DNA from: JAFMJV01 sp963800275
GTDB taxonomy: Bacteria > Chloroflexota > Limnocylindria > Limnocylindrales > CSP1-4
Assembly (NCBI GenBank): GCA_963800275.1
Contig: CAWDAI010000013.1
Location: 123,095 to 187,094 of the forward strand
Reading direction: 5' to 3'
DNA: 64,000 bases
Every line of letters begins with the position of its first letter. Position 1 is the stretch's first letter. The notes below the pieces were generated by a model. It had not been told where the DNA came from, searched no databases, and saw nothing but the letters and a program-made list of their open reading frames with translations. The position numbers and the translations under genes were made by a program. Shown here one piece after another: positions 43,864 to 51,776 of the stretch.

Positions 43864-44556
43864 ATGCGTGTCCTGCTCATCGAGGACGATGAACGGCTGA
43901 CCGAGGCCCTGGCCCCGACACTGCGTTCGGAGGGCTACGCGGTCGACATCGCGGCCTGTGCCGAGGATGGCCGCTGGATGGCGACCGAGGTCCCCTACGA
44001 CGCCATCATCCTTGACTTGGGCCTGCCCGATGGGGACGGCATCGACCTCTGTCGGTCCCTGCGTGATTCGGGCGTGTGGGCCCCGATCCTCATCCTCACC
44101 GCGCACGCCGAGATCGGCGACCGTGTTCGCGGCCTCGACGCGGGCGCGGACGACTACCTGGCCAAGCCCTTCTCCCTGGAGGAGCTCTTCGCGCGCCTGC
44201 GGGCGCTGCTTCGACGCGGTCAGGCGGAGCGACCCACCATCCTGCTGGTGGGAGCGATGCAGCTGGACCCTGCCACGCGGCGTGTCAGCATCGATGGCGA
44301 CGTGCTGCCCATCGCCGGTCGAGCATTCGCCATCCTGGAGCTGCTGGCCCGCCGCCAGGGCCAGCTCGTGTCCCGCGAAGAGATCACCGAGCACGTCTGG
44401 GACTGGGCCTGGGAGGGCGCTTCGAACGTCATCGACGTCCACGTGTCGGCGATCCGTGCCACCTTGCGCTCCTCGCCGCGGGCGCCCACGATCGAGACGG
44501 TCCGTGGCGCCGGCTTCATCCTGCGCGCTGCCGATGGGGGCGGGCCAGGGGAGTGA
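43864..44556 (+). CDS. OmpR/PhoB-family response regulator
   Basis: 230 residues. The receiver domain (1-115) has the acidic pair in LIEDDERL, phospho-acceptor Asp in AIILDLGLPDGDG, the Thr in ILILTAHAE and the Lys in DDYLAKPFSLEEL. The winged-helix DNA-binding domain (about 130-225) has LARRQGQLVSREEITEHVWD and NVIDVHVSAIRATL, with TVRGAGFIL at the end. The stop overlaps the kinase GTG (GTGA), so the pair is coupled. It probably controls envelope genes, but no target is visible. Confidence 0.95.
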   Translation: MRVLLIEDDERLTEALAPTLRSEGYAVDIAACAEDGRWMATEVPYDAIILDLGLPDGDGIDLCRSLRDSGVWAPILILTAHAEIGDRVRGLDAGADDYLAKPFSLEELFARLRALLRRGQAERPTILLVGAMQLDPATRRVSIDGDVLPIAGRAFAILELLARRQGQLVSREEITEHVWDWAWEGASNVIDVHVSAIRATLRSSPRAPTIETVRGAGFILRAADGGGPGE

Positions 44557-45902
44557 CCATCCGTGGGCGCCTCACGCTGTGGTACGGGCTCACCTTCATG
44601 CTGCTCGTGGTGGTGGTCGCCGTCACGGTGTGGTGGCAGGTGGAATCGGGCCTTCGCCGTTCGGCCATGGAGGCCCTGCAGGTACGTGCCACCGACGTGG
44701 CCCAGCAGCTGCAGGAGGGCAGCAGCGTCCTGGAGCTGGACGAGCCGACGACGCGCGACATCTTCACCCTCGTGGAGGATCCCGGCGGTGCGCGCGAGGC
44801 TGGCCCGGGCGCCCCCGCGCGAATGCCCGAGCTGCCGACCGGGGCCTCGGTCCACGCGCTCGTCGCAGGCGGGCCCGAGTACGGCTTCTATCGCCTGTCG
44901 CTCGCGGACGGCCGGGTCGTGACCGTCGGCCGCTCGCTCGCGACCTACGAACGGAGCGCCGCGCGCTCGCTCGAGATGCTGCTCCTCATCGGCGCCATCG
45001 CCGTCGCCGGCTCCCTGGTGGGCGGCTGGTGGCTCGCGGGCCGGGCCCTGACGCCGATGCGCCGGCTCCAGCGGGAGGCGGATGCGATCGGCCCACATGA
45101 ACTTGGCCGGCGGTTGCCCGTCGGGCAGCCCGAAGATGAGGTGGGCCGACTGGCGGCTACGCTCAATCAATTCCTCGCCCGGGTCGAGGAGAGCGTCGAG
45201 CGGGAGCGGGCCTTCATCACCGGCGCGGCCCACGACCTGCGCACGCCCATCAGCTCGATGCGCATGCGCACCGAACAGCTGCTGCGGCGGACCGACGCCG
45301 ACACTGCCACGCGAGGCGGGCTCGATGACATCAGGCTGGACGCGGTGGCCCTGGGCGAGCTGGCGGATTCGCTGCTGGCCCTGGCCGAGGCGCAGTCGCG
45401 GGGCCGCGACGATGTGGTCACCGAGCACGTGCTGCCGATGCTCGTGGCCCGGGCCGAGCAGGAGGTGGAGTGGCCGTCGCGCATGCGTCGCATCCGCATC
45501 GAGACAACCGTCGATGAGGTGCCGGTCCGCATCAGCGAGGTGCGCTTCCACCAGGCCCTGGCAAACCTGCTCTCGAACGCGGTGCGCTACTCCCCCGACG
45601 GCGGCACCGTCTGGCTCTCGGCACGGGTCGCGCCTGCCGGCGAGCCGGTCCGGGCGGGCGTGATGGTGACGGTGGTCGACGAGGGACCGGGCGTGGACGA
45701 GGCCCTGCGAGACCAGCTATTCGTGCCCTTCGCTGCGCGTCGGCAGGGCTCCACGACGCACGGCCTGGGCCTGGCCACGGCCGCTGCGGCTGTCTCGTCG
45801 CAGGGCGGCGAGATCGGCTTTCGCGACGGGCCGGGCGGCGGCTCGGAGTTCTGGTTCTGGATCCCGCTGACGGCGCCCGGAGACGGCGTGCCTCCAGGCT
45901 GA
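44553..45902 (+). CDS. Sensor histidine kinase, partner of the preceding regulator
   Basis: 449 residues from the GTG at 44553. Two helices (about 8-28 and 143-165) enclose an extracytoplasmic sensor region of about 110 residues, followed by a HAMP domain (GRALTPMRRLQREADAIGPH). The phospho-His lies in ITGAAHDLRTPISSM. N box NLLSNAVRYSPDGG, G1 VDEGPGVDE and G2 GLGLATAAAAV complete the ATPase domain. It autophosphorylates and passes phosphate to the OmpR-type regulator. The sensor region has no recognisable ligand fold. Confidence 0.95.
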   Translation: MTIRGRLTLWYGLTFMLLVVVVAVTVWWQVESGLRRSAMEALQVRATDVAQQLQEGSSVLELDEPTTRDIFTLVEDPGGAREAGPGAPARMPELPTGASVHALVAGGPEYGFYRLSLADGRVVTVGRSLATYERSAARSLEMLLLIGAIAVAGSLVGGWWLAGRALTPMRRLQREADAIGPHELGRRLPVGQPEDEVGRLAATLNQFLARVEESVERERAFITGAAHDLRTPISSMRMRTEQLLRRTDADTATRGGLDDIRLDAVALGELADSLLALAEAQSRGRDDVVTEHVLPMLVARAEQEVEWPSRMRRIRIETTVDEVPVRISEVRFHQALANLLSNAVRYSPDGGTVWLSARVAPAGEPVRAGVMVTVVDEGPGVDEALRDQLFVPFAARRQGSTTHGLGLATAAAAVSSQGGEIGFRDGPGGGSEFWFWIPLTAPGDGVPPG

Positions 45903-45932
45903 CCGCCCCGCGGCGACGAGCCGCCTGGGTAC

Positions 45933-45967
45933 GACGAAGGCCCGCCTGGATACGGCGGGCCTTCGTC
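45933..45967 (+). terminator. Intrinsic terminator-like hairpin between convergent genes
   Basis: A perfect 14-bp stem GACGAAGGCCCGCC / GGCGGGCCTTCGTC with a 7-base loop. It lies 30 bases after the kinase stop and before the convergent ScyD-like gene's stop (45995), so it could serve both strands. There is no T-tract, as is common in high-G+C genomes. Confidence 0.7.
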
Positions 45968-45994
45968 CATGGCGGTCGAACCGCTGGGAGCTAG

Positions 45995-47288
45995 CTAGGG
46001 TGTGATCTTGACCACGGTCCCGGCACCCTCACCGAGGATGGTGCCGGTGGAGACATAGACGGACCCGTCTGCGTCGACGTCGAGGCCGCCGAGGGCCATG
46101 AGCTGCTCGCCCGTGGCCACCAGCGTGGGCTCGCCACCTCCGGGAGCCACGCTCATCACGGCTCCGATCGGCGGCTGACCACCTGCGAACACACCCATCA
46201 GGCCCTCGTGCACGAGCTCGGCCACGTAGAGGGTGCCATCGGGCGCGAAGCCGAGCCCCATGATGTTGGTGAAGCCGGTGGCGTACTCGGTCGGATCCTC
46301 ACCATCGGCCACGCGCCAGACAGAAGCACCGCCCACGGGGAACGGTCCTCCGGTCAGCTGTCCCACGTAGAGGGCCCCGTCCGGACCCACCGTCACCGAC
46401 GTGGGGACGGCCTGGACAGGCACGGGGACCATCTGCTGGCCGGCCGGCATGGCCTCGTCGGGCGCGCCACTTCGGCCGGCATGGCCTCGTCGGGCGCGCC
46501 ACTTCGGCCGGCATGGCCTCGTCGGGCGCGCCACTTTCGGCCGGCATGGCCTCGTCGGGCGCGCCACCCTCCGCCGGTCCGCCCATGGCCGCGAGCTCCT
46601 CGGCCGAGTACTCGTGCATCGTGACCGGGATGGACGCGATGAGCGAGACGGTGCCGTCGTCAGCGACATGGAGGACGTCATTGCCACCGGCATCGGCGAC
46701 CGCGAAGCCGCCGTCGGTCATGGCCAGCGCGTAGGGGTTGGAATCGACCTCGCCACCCTCGCCCGCATCGGGGTCGTTGGCGCTCTCGAAGGCGGCCACA
46801 TCGGCCACGCGCTCGGGCGTGCCGCCGGGCGCGACCTTCATCAGCCAGCCCGCGTCCTGCAGCTCTGCAGGCATGCCTTCGCGGATGGCCGGGTCGGCGC
46901 CCAGGTTCATGACGAAGTAGAGCGTGCCATCATCGGCCGGCGCGACGTCCGAGACGCCTCCGGCATCCTGCGGGGAGCCCACCGACACCAGGCCGTTCAC
47001 GACCTGCTCCTGGCCCTCTGCAGTGATGTGGGTGATGGCGCCGGTCGGCCCGTAGCAGATGCCGCCGCCCTCGCTGTCGCCCACGGCGGCGTCTTCGAGG
47101 CAGGTGTCGCCAGTGATGCCGGCTTCGGCCACGTAGACGCTGCCGTCCGCGGCGACCGCCACGCCGCGGGGGTTGTTCAGGCCCTGGGCCACGACCTCGA
47201 TGGTCGGCTCCTGTGCCGCCACGGGCCCGGCAAGCGAGGCCATCAGCACGGCTGTGCCGAAGACCGCGTAGGTACGATTTGATGCCAT
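45995..47288 (-). CDS. ScyD/ScyE-family exported beta-propeller, frame broken inside a tandem repeat
   Basis: From the ATG at 47288: a signal peptide (AGPVAAQEP), then six-bladed propeller segments such as LNNPRGVAVAADGSVYVAEA, GVSDVAPADDGTLYFVMNLG and NPYALAMTDGGFAVADAGGN. After EYSAEELAAMGGPAEGG the protein runs into 11-residue repeats GAPDEAMPAES. Two repeat units have lost one T, so the frame shifts twice and the rest of the propeller (VTVGPDGALYVGQLTGGPFP, ADGSVYVSTG) is read one frame over, ending at 45995. Restored length is about 430 residues. ScyD/ScyE-type proteins are secreted; the function here is unknown. Confidence 0.75.
46441..46569 (-). repeat. Tandem repeat of 32-33 bp inside the ScyD-like gene
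   Basis: On the plus strand each unit begins CGGCCGGCATGGCCTCGTCG and ends CCACTT or CCACTTT. Units start at 46441 (32 bp), 46473 (32 bp), 46505 (33 bp) and 46538 (partial). Only the 33-bp form, with three T, keeps the reading frame (11 codons). Confidence 0.85.
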
Positions 47289-47387
47289 CTGGGTGGCTGC
47301 CCTCCGTTGTGGGACCGGCCCCCCGGGGAACATCCGTCCTCCATCTCATCGGTCGCAGAGAAGGTATACCGCAGCGCTGCGCGATTG

Positions 47388-47500
47388 TCAGCCCCGTTCC
47401 TCGAGGTCGCGCCGGATCGTGCGCAGGCCCGGAACGAGCTGGGGCACGCGTCGTCGATACGCCTGGTACTCGTCGGGGAACGCGGCCACGTGCTGAAGCT
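47388..47500 (-). pseudogene. C-terminal fragment of an isoprenylcysteine methyltransferase-like protein
   Basis: About 35 codons on the minus strand read AAFPDEYQAYRRRVPQLVPG and end LRTIRRDLEERG with TGA at 47390-47388. The pattern F-x-x-E-Y-x-x-Y-x-x-R-V-P is the conserved end of ICMT/phospholipid methyltransferase proteins. A TAG lies just upstream in frame and no other part of the gene is present, so it looks like a leftover 3' end between the XRE gene and the ScyD-like gene. Confidence 0.4.
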
Positions 47501-47506
47501 ATCCGC

Positions 47507-47749
47507 TCAGTGGTTGCCGGACGCAGGGCCCGGCTCCGTGGGGTAGTGGAACACCTCCTCGATGGAGGTACCCAGGACACGGGCGATCTTGAAGGCCACC
47601 TCAAGGGATGGGCTGTAGCGGCCCTGCTCGATGGCGATGATGGTCTGGCGTGTGAGCCCGACCTGTCGCGCGAGATCGGCCTGGGTCATTTCGCCCGCCG
47701 CGAAGCGCCGAGCGCGGATGTCGTTCGTGACGCGAGTCGGTTTGACCAT
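47507..47749 (-). CDS. XRE-family transcriptional regulator (YozG/Cro type)
   Basis: 80 residues, almost entirely a helix-turn-helix: MTQADLARQVGLTRQTIIAI, then EQGRYSPSLEVAFKIARVLG and SIEEVFHY. The size and the ending 'SIEEVFxY' match small XRE regulators that pair with a membrane protein gene. It is the second gene of the operon, three bases after the membrane protein stop, and may repress its own promoter through the inverted repeat at 48239-48266. Confidence 0.93.
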   Translation of the reverse strand: MVKPTRVTNDIRARRFAAGEMTQADLARQVGLTRQTIIAIEQGRYSPSLEVAFKIARVLGTSIEEVFHYPTEPGPASGNH

Positions 47750-47752
47750 CGC

Positions 47753-48181
47753 TCAGATCCCCCGCAGATGCGCGTTCAGCACCACCGCGCAGCGGACGAT
47801 GCCCGCGGCCACGGTGAGGGCGAGCACGCCGTTGGCGATCCAGAAGAACTGGGCCTCTGCCAGCGCCAGCCCGATGCCGGCCACGGCGGCGCCGACGAGG
47901 ACGTAGCTGCCGACCTGGTCACCGCGCATGTCGATGAGCCGGTCGCGCTCGTCCTCTTCGTCGACGGGCTCGTTCCGCCGGGCGGAGCGGACGCTGATGA
48001 CGACGACCGCCACGACCGTCGCGGCGACGACGCCCACGAGCATGGCCAGCAGGGGCACCTGGTACTCGATCTGGCCCACCGGGGTCGAACCCACCTGCGG
48101 CAGCAGCTGGAGGAAGTAGAGCCCCGGCAACACGCAGAGGATGACCAGGAAGGCGGTCGCGAACTTGGCGCGGAAGGTCAT
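47753..48181 (-). CDS. Four-helix membrane protein paired with the XRE regulator
   Basis: 142 residues from the ATG at 48181, with AGGAG 8 bases upstream. Helices are at about 7-27, 42-66, 88-106 and 112-132. Between helices 2 and 3 is the acidic loop EPVDEEDERDRLIDMRGDQV, which resembles the DUF2178-like membrane proteins often encoded beside YozG-type regulators ('DERE-x-x-I-x-x-x-G-x-x'). First gene of a two-gene operon. Function unknown. Confidence 0.75.
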   Translation of the reverse strand: MTFRAKFATAFLVILCVLPGLYFLQLLPQVGSTPVGQIEYQVPLLAMLVGVVAATVVAVVVISVRSARRNEPVDEEDERDRLIDMRGDQVGSYVLVGAAVAGIGLALAEAQFFWIANGVLALTVAAGIVRCAVVLNAHLRGI

Positions 48182-48220
48182 GGGTCGGCTCCTGTGTGTC
48201 AAAGATGTGTGACATGCACA

Positions 48221-48266
48221 GTTGTAACCTACGCCAGACATGATGTCAAGTATCTCTTACATCATG
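48221..48266 (-). promoter_or_regulatory. Promoter and inverted-repeat operator of the XRE operon
   Basis: On the minus strand TTGACA (48249-48244, perfect -35) is followed after 17 bases by TACAAC (48226-48221, -10), placing the start about 33 bases before the ATG. An inverted repeat CATGATGT - 12 bases - ACATCATG (48239-48266) overlaps the -35 element, a good position for repression. The surrounding 100 bases are unusually A+T-rich for this genome. Confidence 0.65.
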
Positions 48267-48565
48267 AGCCAGGCCACGACATCGGGACGGGGCCACCGGG
48301 CACGCTGCCGAGACCGGCGACCAGCCCTCGTCCGGGGAGGACGGCGCCACCGAAGCCGCGCCCGTGGGCAGAAGACCGGCCTGTGGCGTGACCGAAGTCG
48401 ACCGCCGGCGGGCTGTTCGGCACTACCCACTCGGCCCATGCGAAGGACACTCCGGGATGGGCAGCGCACCGCGAGTGCGGACGCCTCAGAACGAGTCGTC
48501 GTGCTTCGGTTTCCACGTGGCTCGCTGCCACCCGCTGTCGCCGCTGTGAGGGGATCCCGCAAGAC
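48267..48565. other. Gap between the XRE operon and the ABC operon
   Basis: About 300 bases of high-G+C sequence without a supported gene. The 3' part (48480-48565) probably holds the promoter and ribosome-binding site for the plus-strand operon. No strong motifs were found. Confidence 0.35.
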
Positions 48566-48763
48566 ATGGACTCGAACCTCCTGCTCGTCATCACGCCGCT
48601 CGTGGTACTCGAGCTCGGGCTGCTCATCTGGGGCCTGTACGACCTCACCCGCCCGGGTCGCCAGGTGCGGGGTGACAACAAGATCATCTGGGGCATCGTC
48701 ATCGTCCTCATCGGCTTCATCGGTCCCGTGATCTACTTCCTCTTCGGGCGCGAGGAGACATGA
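48566..48763 (+). CDS. Small membrane protein with PLDc_N domain
   Basis: 65 residues from the ATG at 48566. Two helices (about 4-26 and 41-60) surround DLTRPGRQVRGDNKIIWGIV, the pattern of the phospholipase D N-terminal (PLDc_N) domain, often found beside ABC-2 type exporters. Its TGA overlaps the ATPase ATG (ATGA at 48760-48763), so it is the first gene of the ABC operon. Likely an accessory or regulatory membrane component. Confidence 0.8.
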   Translation: MDSNLLLVITPLVVLELGLLIWGLYDLTRPGRQVRGDNKIIWGIVIVLIGFIGPVIYFLFGREET

Positions 48764-49821
48764 CCGATCCATCGCGGATCGACGGTGCGGACGCCAGCTC
48801 CGCGCCCGCCATCGAGACCCACGGCCTGACCAAACGCTTCGGCGACATCGTGGCCCTCGACAGCCTCGACCTGGTGGTGCCCCGTGGGTCGGTCTTCGGG
48901 TTCCTGGGCCCCAATGGCGCCGGCAAGACCACGACCCTGCGCCTGCTCACGGGGCTGGGTCGGCCGACGGCCGGCACGGCGACCGTCGATGGCGTCTCGA
49001 TCGCCGAGGGCGGCCTGGCGCTCTCCTCGCGCATCGGCTACCTCGACCAGGACCCGCGCTTCTATCGCTGGATGACCGGACGCGAGCTGCTCGAGCTGGC
49101 CGGCCGGGCCTACGGCGTGGAAGGTGACTCGCTAAAGACGCGCGTGGACGAGACGCTCGAGGTCATCGGCCTGACGGAGGCCGCCGACCGGCGCATCGGC
49201 GGCTACTCGGGCGGCATGCGCCAGCGTCTCGGCGTGGGACAGGCCATGCTGCCCCGTCCGCGCGTCCTCTTCCTCGACGAGCCCGCGAGCGCGCTCGACC
49301 CCACCGGACGGCGTGACGTGCTGGAGCTCATCGGCAGCCTTCGAGGCACGGTCACGATCGTGATGAGCACGCACATCCTCAATGACGTCGAGCGGGTCTG
49401 CGACCGGGTCGCCATCCTCGACCGCGGCCGGCTGGTGACCGAGGCGCCCATCGACGAGCTCCTCGCGCGACACGCCAAGCCGGTCATCGAGTTGGACCCG
49501 GAGCCGGGGCAGGATGCCGCCGTGGCCGCCCTGCTGGAGCAGCTCGCGGCAGCCCCGTGGAGCCGTGACGTGCGCCACGAGCACGGGCTCATCCGAGTGC
49601 TCGTGTCCGATGCCGGGGCGGCCGCCGCGGGTGCCCTGCCCACCGTCGTGGCCACCGGAGTGCGCCTGTCCCGCTTCGAGCACGTGCGACCCAGCCTGGA
49701 GGACGTCTTCCTGGCCCTGGTCGGCGTGAACGGGGCCGCGCGCGCCGCGGCCAGCGAAGCCGCGACGGCTGAGGCGGCGAGCGCCCCAGCTGGCGGCACC
49801 GCCGTCGACGGGGACGGCTGA
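48760..49821 (+). CDS. ABC transporter ATP-binding protein
   Basis: 353 residues. Walker A is FGFLGPNGAGKTTTLRLLTG, the signature is GGYSGGMRQRLGVGQAML, Walker B is RVLFLDEPASALDP and the switch His is in VMSTHILNDVERVCDRV. After the ATPase core (about 235 residues) comes a C-terminal extension of about 100 residues, common in ABC-2 exporters of the CcmA/NatA type, ending in an Ala-rich tail. It powers the permease that follows; the substrate is unknown. Confidence 0.95.
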   Translation: MTDPSRIDGADASSAPAIETHGLTKRFGDIVALDSLDLVVPRGSVFGFLGPNGAGKTTTLRLLTGLGRPTAGTATVDGVSIAEGGLALSSRIGYLDQDPRFYRWMTGRELLELAGRAYGVEGDSLKTRVDETLEVIGLTEAADRRIGGYSGGMRQRLGVGQAMLPRPRVLFLDEPASALDPTGRRDVLELIGSLRGTVTIVMSTHILNDVERVCDRVAILDRGRLVTEAPIDELLARHAKPVIELDPEPGQDAAVAALLEQLAAAPWSRDVRHEHGLIRVLVSDAGAAAAGALPTVVATGVRLSRFEHVRPSLEDVFLALVGVNGAARAAASEAATAEAASAPAGGTAVDGDG

Positions 49822-50586
49822 GTGATGCACGGCTTCGGCCTGCTCCTGCGCAAGGAGCTCACGGAGATGGTGCGCACGCGGCGGCTTCCGGTCGTGCTCA
49901 TCGTGTTCACCCTGCTGGGACTCGTCTCCCCGGTGGTCGCGCGCTACATCAAGGAGATCGTGAGCGCGGCCGGTGGGACCGGCCTGGAGGCTGCCATCCC
50001 CGAGCCGGTGGCGGGCGATGCCGTGCGCCAGCTGACGCGCAACCTGGGCCAGTTCGGCACCTTCATCGCCATCCTCATCGCGATGGGCAGCGTGGCCGGT
50101 GAGAAGGAGCGGGGCACCGCGGTCTTCCTGCTGACCAAGCCCATCGGTCGCGACGCCTTCCTGGCGGCCAAGGTCGTGGCCCTCGGGCTGCTGCTGGCGC
50201 TGGCCACGGCCCTCGCCGGCGTGGCCTGCTGGTTCTACACCGCGGTCCTCTTCGAGCCGCTGCCGCTCGCCGGCTTCGTGGCCGCCATGGCTATGCTGTG
50301 GCTCTCGCTGGCGGCCTTCGCGGCCATCACCTTCGCGGCCTCCGTGCTGGCTCCGTCCGCGTTGGTGGCCGGCGGCATCGGCGTGGCGGCCCTCTTGCTC
50401 GGCGGGTTCCTCTCGGTCATCACATCGATCGCGCCCTACCTGCCCACGGGCCTGTGGGGTCTCGCCGACGAGCTGGCCATCGGCAACCTGCCCGACCCAC
50501 TCATCGGTCCGCTCGTGGTCAACGCGGCCATCATCGGCCTGGCCCTCGCGCTGGCCTGGTGGAGCTTCCGTCGGCAGGAGCTCTAG
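49822..50586 (+). CDS. ABC-2 type transporter permease
   Basis: 254 residues, with a GTG at 49822 immediately followed by ATG at 49825 (either could be used). Six helices are predicted. The first region, LLLRKELTEMVRTRRLPVVL, is typical of ABC-2 permeases, as is GSVAGEKERGTAVFLLTKPI (the coupling helix 'EKERGT'). It forms the membrane part of the exporter with the preceding ATPase and PLDc_N protein. Confidence 0.92.
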   Translation: MMHGFGLLLRKELTEMVRTRRLPVVLIVFTLLGLVSPVVARYIKEIVSAAGGTGLEAAIPEPVAGDAVRQLTRNLGQFGTFIAILIAMGSVAGEKERGTAVFLLTKPIGRDAFLAAKVVALGLLLALATALAGVACWFYTAVLFEPLPLAGFVAAMAMLWLSLAAFAAITFAASVLAPSALVAGGIGVAALLLGGFLSVITSIAPYLPTGLWGLADELAIGNLPDPLIGPLVVNAAIIGLALALAWWSFRRQEL

Positions 50587-50657
50587 CGCCCGACCGCACC
50601 CAACGGCGACGGCGGCTGCGCCCGCCGGCGGAAGCTGACCGCAGCAATCCTCCGGCG

Positions 50658-51203
50658 TCAGGCCTCCAGCAGCGCCAGAAGCCGGGTGGTCGTGCCCCAG
50701 CTGCGGATGGTGAGGTGCCGGTACAACGGAAGCGACACGATGCGCGAGAGCCGGCTCTGGGTGCGGCGGGCCGCGAGGCGCCCGAAGTAGACCACGTCCG
50801 TGCCCGCAGCGGCCTCGTCCACGCCCTCCCGGAGCGAGAGCTGCGCGAGGACGTCGCCGGGCGTGAGCGGTGGCAGCAGGAAGAGCACGTCGCAGAGCTG
50901 GACCCGGGGCGCGGTCCCGAAGCCCGCCGGCGCCTCGGCCACGATCCGCCGCAGCTCCTCGTGGCTACGCAGGGCGACCACCGTGTTCAAGCCGAGTTCG
51001 CGGCTTAGCAGGGCCCTGACGTCGTGGCTGAGGGTCGCCCGGTCCGGCTCATCCGAGCTGAAGAGCACGTTGCCGCTCGCGATGTAGGTGCGCACGTCGG
51101 CCAGGCCGTGTGCCCTGAACGCGGCGGCCAGGTCGGCCATCGTGACCTTGTTGCGGCCACCCACGTTGATCCCGCGCAGCAGCGCTACGTATCTTGTCGA
51201 CAT
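50658..51203 (-). CDS. DUF1697 protein
   Basis: 181 residues. The N-terminus YVALLRGINVGGRNKVTMAD and TYIASGNVLFSSDEP are the family hallmark, and the C-terminal SRIVSLPLYRHLTIRSWGTT is also diagnostic. Cytosolic with no known function. Expected length is 175-185, so the gene is complete. Single-gene unit on the minus strand. Confidence 0.92.
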   Translation of the reverse strand: MSTRYVALLRGINVGGRNKVTMADLAAAFRAHGLADVRTYIASGNVLFSSDEPDRATLSHDVRALLSRELGLNTVVALRSHEELRRIVAEAPAGFGTAPRVQLCDVLFLLPPLTPGDVLAQLSLREGVDEAAAGTDVVYFGRLAARRTQSRLSRIVSLPLYRHLTIRSWGTTTRLLALLEA

Positions 51204-51776
51204 GTCCGGGCAAGGATAGATGCTCGGCGGCAGGAGCCGGCACCGTGGTGCATTCGGTCACCATGTGTCCAATGGCCCGGGGTTCGGCAGGCCGACCGGC
51301 CCGGGTGCAATCGATTGCGCGCCTGCCACACTGGCCTGACTCGCGGGCAAAGCGCGCGGTTGCGGTGGTCGTGCGCTGGCTGCGGGCCTGGAAGAGGGAC
51401 GGACCAGTCGTGCTGCATCTGACCCTGACACAGCAGCGTGTGCCGATGCTCAGCGCTGCCGCCCTGGAGGACCGCACGCGTCCCGCGCTCGATGGCACCA
51501 TCGCCGCGCGCCTACGTTTCGCCGCCTGGCCCTCGGGCACCGTGCGCGCCTGGGCCCGTCGCACGGCGGCGGCCCGAGTCGAGGCGGCGCGACCGCCCGT
51601 GACCGGCCCCACGCAGGCCCGACTGGGGCGACGCTAAGCCGCCTCGGTCGACGATCGCCGCCACTTGCCCGTGTCGGCCGTTCGAAGTCAGCGGGTGAGG
51701 CCGTTGGCGGAAGCGGCAGCGTCTATGCTGTCGCCAAGCCCCACCGTCGACCTCCACACCAGGGGAGCGCCAGCCC
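51204..51776. other. Gap of about 570 bases with one doubtful ORF
   Basis: Between DUF1697 and the MttB-family gene. It holds the doubtful plus-strand ORF described separately (51263-51637). The MttB-family gene is preceded by a purine-rich GGGGAGCG just before 51777. No repeats or hairpins stand out. Confidence 0.35.
51263..51637 (+). CDS. Possible protein, unknown; doubtful
   Basis: About 124 residues from an ATG at 51263 (the frame is open further up to 51194). The middle reads VAVVVRWLRAWKRDGPVVLH and LTLTQQRVPMLSAAALEDRT, which does not look like the usual shadow of another gene, and no better ORF covers this gap. The Arg/Ala-rich composition and lack of a good ribosome-binding site keep it uncertain. 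Confidence 0.3.
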   Translation: MCPMARGSAGRPARVQSIARLPHWPDSRAKRAVAVVVRWLRAWKRDGPVVLHLTLTQQRVPMLSAAALEDRTRPALDGTIAARLRFAAWPSGTVRAWARRTAAARVEAARPPVTGPTQARLGRR

